Positions 6,223 to 9,638 of a DNA stretch of 9,638 nucleotides are shown piece by piece (the first letter of the stretch is position 1; every line of letters starts with the position of its first letter). A program made the translations under genes and the position numbers. The notes under the pieces were generated by a model, which was not told where the DNA came from, did not search any database, and saw only the letters and a program-made list of their open reading frames with translations. The stretch covers positions 1-9,638 of the forward strand of contig JALWNR010000768.1 in the NCBI GenBank assembly GCA_027083715.1. The letters are read 5' to 3'. The DNA comes from Bacteroidales bacterium (GTDB lineage: Bacteria > Bacteroidota > Bacteroidia > Bacteroidales > NBLH01).

Positions 6223-9200
6223 TCAGCCCATTTTTTTCAAAATCTCAAAAGCCTGTTTTATGGATTTTATATTTTCAATGCGTAATCCGGGTTTTTTGGG
6301 GTCGTGAATCAATTCACAACTTTTCCCGCATTTTTTGGTAAATTCCAAAATATTTTCAAATACCGGAGAGTTAAAATATCGGTCTAAAGGAGTAAAATAA
6401 CAAATCATCTTTTCTTTTTTGATGATAATGCGCATCATTCCCAGTTTCATTGCCTGTCGGCGCAGTTCCACTACGGTAATCAGCTCCTTACTTTGCGGCG
6501 GTAAAGCACCAAAACGGTCAATCAGGTTTTGCTCAAAAGTTTCCAGATCTTCTTTGTTTTTTATATTATCCAGCTCACGGTATAAACGGATGCGCTCCGA
6601 TGTACTGGCAATATACTCGGTAGGGAATAATATTTCTAAATCGGTATCTACCTGACAATCTTGTACAAAAATATCCGTAAAACTATCATTTTGTGCCTGA
6701 TATTTAGCACTTTCTTGTGTTTCGGGAGCTTCTTCGCGCAATTCAAAAAGTGCTTCGTTCAGGATTTGCTGATACGTTTCAAAACCTATTTCCGATATAA
6801 ACCCGCTTTGTTCACCGCCCAGCAAGTTTCCTGCACCTCGAATATCCAAATCTTGCATGGCAATGTTAAAGCCGCTACCCAAATCTGAATATTCTTCGAT
6901 GGCACGCAGGCGTTTACGTGCATCGGGGGTTAAAACCGTAAGCGGAGGTGCCAGCAAATAACAAAAGGCTTTTTTATTTGACCGACCAACACGCCCACGC
7001 AATTGATGCAAATCGCTCAGTCCAAAATTTTGTGCATTGTTAATAATAATGGTATTGGCATTCGGAATATCCAAACCCGATTCAATAATCGTGGTAGCAA
7101 TCAGTACATCGTATTCATGATTTATAAAACCCAGCATGATTTTTTCCAGCTCATTGCCTTTCATTTGCCCGTGAGCTATTACTGTGCGCACATCAGGTAT
7201 TAATCTTTTTAATAAAATTTCAATTTCCGGTAGATTTTGTACCCTGTTGTTGATAAAAAATACCTGTCCGTTGCGCCTCAGCTCATTTTCTACCGCCTCT
7301 TTGATAATTTCCTCATTAAAAGTATGCAATTCGGTAACGATAGGATAACGATTGGGTGGCGGTGTATTAATAATCGACAAATCACGTGCCCCAATCAGAG
7401 AAAACTGTAATGTACGCGGAATGGGTGTTGCTGTAAGCGTAAGCGTGTCCACATTCAACTTCATTTGTTTCAGCTTTTCCTTAATGGCTACCCCAAATTT
7501 TTGCTCTTCATCTACAATTAACAAGCCCAAATCTTTAAAAATTACGTCTTTACCAACAATCCGGTGTGTTCCGATGAGTATGTCAATTTCGCCCTTTGCC
7601 AGTCGTTCAAGAATTATTCGCTGATTTTTAGCAGATTTCAGCCTGCTAATATACTCTACGGTAACGGGTAATTCTTTCAATCTTTTGCCAAATGTTTGAT
7701 AATGCTGTAAAGCCAAAATGGTGGTTGGTACCAGTACGGCAACTTGTTTCCCGTCGGTTACCGCTTTAAAAGCTGCCCGAATAGCTACTTCGGTTTTGCC
7801 GAAACCTACATCACCGCAAACCAGCCTGTCCATAGGGATGGGAGCTTCCATATCGGCTTTGGTTGCCTGTGCCGCTTTGTACTGGTCAGGCGTATCTTCA
7901 TAAATAAAGGATGCCTCAAGGGCTTCCTGCAGATAGCTGTCGGGCGAAAACTGAAAGCCTTTTTCGGCTCTTCGTTTGGCATACAAGGCAATCAGCTCTT
8001 TGGCAATATCTTTTACTCTGCCTTTTACTTTATTTTTGGTGTTTTGCCATACTTTTGAACCCAGTTTATGTATTTTGGGCGGGCTACCGTCGCCCCCTTT
8101 GTATTTCGATATTTTATGCAGCGAATGTATGCTTACAAAAAGTGTATCGCTGTCTTTGTAGGTAATACGAATGGTTTCCTGTCGTTTACCGTTTACCTCA
8201 ATGCTTTGCAATCCAGCAAACTTACCAATTCCGTGATCCACATGAATTACATAATCGCCGGGTTTTAACTGATTCAGTTCCTGCAGGCTGATTGCACCTT
8301 TTGTTTCTATCATCTTCTGACTTTTCAGTCGCAAGCGGTGGTAACGCTGAAAAATCTGATGGTCGGTATAGCAGTTAATCAACACATCGTGGTCGATAAA
8401 ACCCTCGTGCAAAGTAGGTGTAATCCCTTCAAAATCAGGATGAACATTTACTTCTTCCGATTGCAAAATGGAATGAATCCGTTCAATTTGTTTTTCCCTG
8501 TCGGAAAGTATAATGTTTTGGTAGCCTTCTGTTTGGCGTTTGAACATATCGGAAGCCAGTAAATCAAAATTTTTATTAAATTCAGGCTGTCTTTGTGTTT
8601 GAAAATTAAATTGTTTATCCGCATTAAACAAACTCCGGTTTCCCAGTTCAATCACGCTGTATTTTTTCAGTTCAAGGGCAAAATCATTCCCCGAAATAAA
8701 ATCATCGGGATTAAGTACCAGATAATCTTCGTTAAAAGCCTCAAAATCTTCCTTACTGATTTTTTCTTTTAGCTGATTTAGCCTTTCGGCGATGTATTTA
8801 GCATCTTTAATCCAGATTACCGAGTTTTCTGGTAGGTGATCAAAAATAGGCTGCTTATCTTTGCTTTCGCTGATTTTGTTTACATCGGGATGCAAAATAA
8901 TTTGTTCTGTTTTTTTTAGCGATAATTGCTTTACGATGTCAAAAGTGCGGATACTGTCCACTTCATCGCCAAAAAAATCTATGCGGTAAGGGTATTCGCT
9001 TGAATACGAAAAAACATCAATAATGCTCCCACGCACTGAAAAATCACCCGGCACAAAAACAAAATCATTTTGACGAAAACCGTATTCAAATAAAAACTCT
9101 TTAATAAAATCAATATCCAGTTTGTCGCCTGTTCGGATTAAAAAACTTTGCTCCTGATGCACTTTGCTTGATGCTTCTTTCTCAATAACCGCTTCGGGAT

Positions 9201-9576
9201 AGCTGATTACAGCTGTTGCTTCGCCCGTATTTAACTTTTCAATGGTTTTGTTGCGTTCAATAATACTTTCTTCGGCTTTTTTTAGGTTTTTCAGGCTGAT
9301 TAAATCGCGTTTGTATGAAGAGGGCAAAAAATAAAACTCATTTTCGGTAGTCAAATTTTGTAAATCATTGTAAAAATATCCGGCTTCTTCTTTATCGGGC
9401 AAGATAAAAAAATGGGTTTGTTCCGGTTTGTTGAGCAAAGCATTTGCAAAAACGGCAGCCGATGAACCGGAAAATCCTTTAAAGTGCAAATTTTTCTTTC
9501 CTTCGGAAAGAAGTACTGATATTTCTTTAAAAAAAGGATGCTTTTGATAATATGTGCCTAAATTACTGAGTTTCAA
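6223..9576 (-). CDS. mfd: Transcription-repair coupling factor Mfd
   Basis: Mfd is a DNA translocase that recognises RNA polymerase stalled at a lesion, pushes it off and recruits UvrA to begin transcription-coupled nucleotide excision repair. The 1117 residues match the family's ~1100-1170. The N-terminal UvrB-homology module (about 1-310) includes PGDFSVRGSIIDVF (176-189) and YRIDFFGDEVDSIRTFD (197-213). The CarD-like RNA polymerase interaction domain spans about 430-520, with GDYVIHVDHGIGKFAG at 440-455. The RecG-like motor has Walker A GDVGFGKTE (588-596), DEEQ (689-692), TATPIPRTL (715-723), TTIIESGLDIPNA (828-840), QLRGRVGRS (858-866) and the TRG region QDLDIRGAGNLLGGEQSG (908-925). The C-terminal TRCF domain covers about 975-1075. 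All motor residues look intact. The start is a TTG (9576-9574): an in-frame TAA lies two codons upstream and the first internal Met is residue 344. The N-terminus resembles homologues. GC looks higher than in neighbours (29/60 at 7861-7920 versus 19/60 at 4381-4440, hand-counted). Confidence 0.96.
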   Translation of the reverse strand: MKLSNLGTYYQKHPFFKEISVLLSEGKKNLHFKGFSGSSAAVFANALLNKPEQTHFFILPDKEEAGYFYNDLQNLTTENEFYFLPSSYKRDLISLKNLKKAEESIIERNKTIEKLNTGEATAVISYPEAVIEKEASSKVHQEQSFLIRTGDKLDIDFIKEFLFEYGFRQNDFVFVPGDFSVRGSIIDVFSYSSEYPYRIDFFGDEVDSIRTFDIVKQLSLKKTEQIILHPDVNKISESKDKQPIFDHLPENSVIWIKDAKYIAERLNQLKEKISKEDFEAFNEDYLVLNPDDFISGNDFALELKKYSVIELGNRSLFNADKQFNFQTQRQPEFNKNFDLLASDMFKRQTEGYQNIILSDREKQIERIHSILQSEEVNVHPDFEGITPTLHEGFIDHDVLINCYTDHQIFQRYHRLRLKSQKMIETKGAISLQELNQLKPGDYVIHVDHGIGKFAGLQSIEVNGKRQETIRITYKDSDTLFVSIHSLHKISKYKGGDGSPPKIHKLGSKVWQNTKNKVKGRVKDIAKELIALYAKRRAEKGFQFSPDSYLQEALEASFIYEDTPDQYKAAQATKADMEAPIPMDRLVCGDVGFGKTEVAIRAAFKAVTDGKQVAVLVPTTILALQHYQTFGKRLKELPVTVEYISRLKSAKNQRIILERLAKGEIDILIGTHRIVGKDVIFKDLGLLIVDEEQKFGVAIKEKLKQMKLNVDTLTLTATPIPRTLQFSLIGARDLSIINTPPPNRYPIVTELHTFNEEIIKEAVENELRRNGQVFFINNRVQNLPEIEILLKRLIPDVRTVIAHGQMKGNELEKIMLGFINHEYDVLIATTIIESGLDIPNANTIIINNAQNFGLSDLHQLRGRVGRSNKKAFCYLLAPPLTVLTPDARKRLRAIEEYSDLGSGFNIAMQDLDIRGAGNLLGGEQSGFISEIGFETYQQILNEALFELREEAPETQESAKYQAQNDSFTDIFVQDCQVDTDLEILFPTEYIASTSERIRLYRELDNIKNKEDLETFEQNLIDRFGALPPQSKELITVVELRRQAMKLGMMRIIIKKEKMICYFTPLDRYFNSPVFENILEFTKKCGKSCELIHDPKKPGLRIENIKSIKQAFEILKKMG

Positions 9577-9608
9577 TTTTTATTTTTTTGTGGATTTTTT
9601 TGAAACTG

Positions 9609-9616
9609 CAATTTTA
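9609..9616 (-). promoter_or_regulatory. Possible −7 element for mfd at the window edge
   Basis: On the minus strand TAAAATTG (9616-9609), followed by C, matches TAnnTTTG at all but one defined position and would give a leader of roughly 27 nt. The matching −33 box would fall at or beyond the last base of the window, so it cannot be checked here. A tentative call. Confidence 0.25.
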
Positions 9617-9638
9617 GTAAATAATTATTGAAAAGTAG

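Noticed and set aside
7352..8268. Several overlapping plus-strand open frames across the centre of mfd.
   Set aside because: All lie opposite the motor and RNA polymerase-interaction domains of an intact mfd, overlap each other in different frames and show no family motif.
1..9638. Possible undescribed accessory or defence system.
   Set aside because: All long conserved frames belong to well-known housekeeping families. There are no transposase, integrase, toxin, CRISPR or phage signatures and no unexplained gene-length region.

Overview
The window is an ordinary chromosomal segment of a low-GC member of the Bacteroidota. The evidence is: TAnnTTTG-type −7 promoter elements of the Bacteroidetes primary sigma factor upstream of two genes; A/T-rich translation starts without Shine-Dalgarno sequences; and protein sequences close in style to Bacteroidota homologues (a sodium:solute symporter, a ~700-residue PpiD-like foldase, a 1117-residue Mfd). 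The class or order cannot be fixed from this sequence alone.

Layout. Positions 1-1338 (+) carry the 3' part of a sodium:solute symporter gene whose first ~50 codons lie outside the window. A perfect 12-bp hairpin (1366-1403) separates it from a convergent block of four minus-strand genes. Read in the direction of transcription (right to left), these are mfd (9576-6223, transcription-repair coupling factor), a free-standing prolyl-tRNA editing deacylase of the ProXp-ala/PrdX type (6183-5692), a membrane-anchored PpiD/SurA-like parvulin foldase (5566-3449), and a DeaD-like DEAD-box RNA helicase with a DbpA-type RNA-binding domain (3121-1406). mfd and the deacylase are 39 bp apart and probably form one transcript. 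The foldase and the helicase each have a plausible promoter of their own, and the foldase ends in a good intrinsic terminator at 3400-3426. The only gene-free stretch over 300 bp is 3122-3448, which holds that terminator, the helicase promoter and a ~100-nt helicase leader.

Functionally the minus-strand genes are housekeeping and quality-control genes: repair of transcription-blocking DNA lesions, removal of mischarged alanine from tRNA-Pro, folding of exported proteins, and RNA remodelling. I see no mobile element, CRISPR array, RNA gene, defence island or evident new system. The points worth a second look are small: a forced TTG start for mfd, a repeat-containing leader plus an early-coding hairpin in the helicase mRNA, and the neighbourhood of mfd with a tRNA-editing gene.
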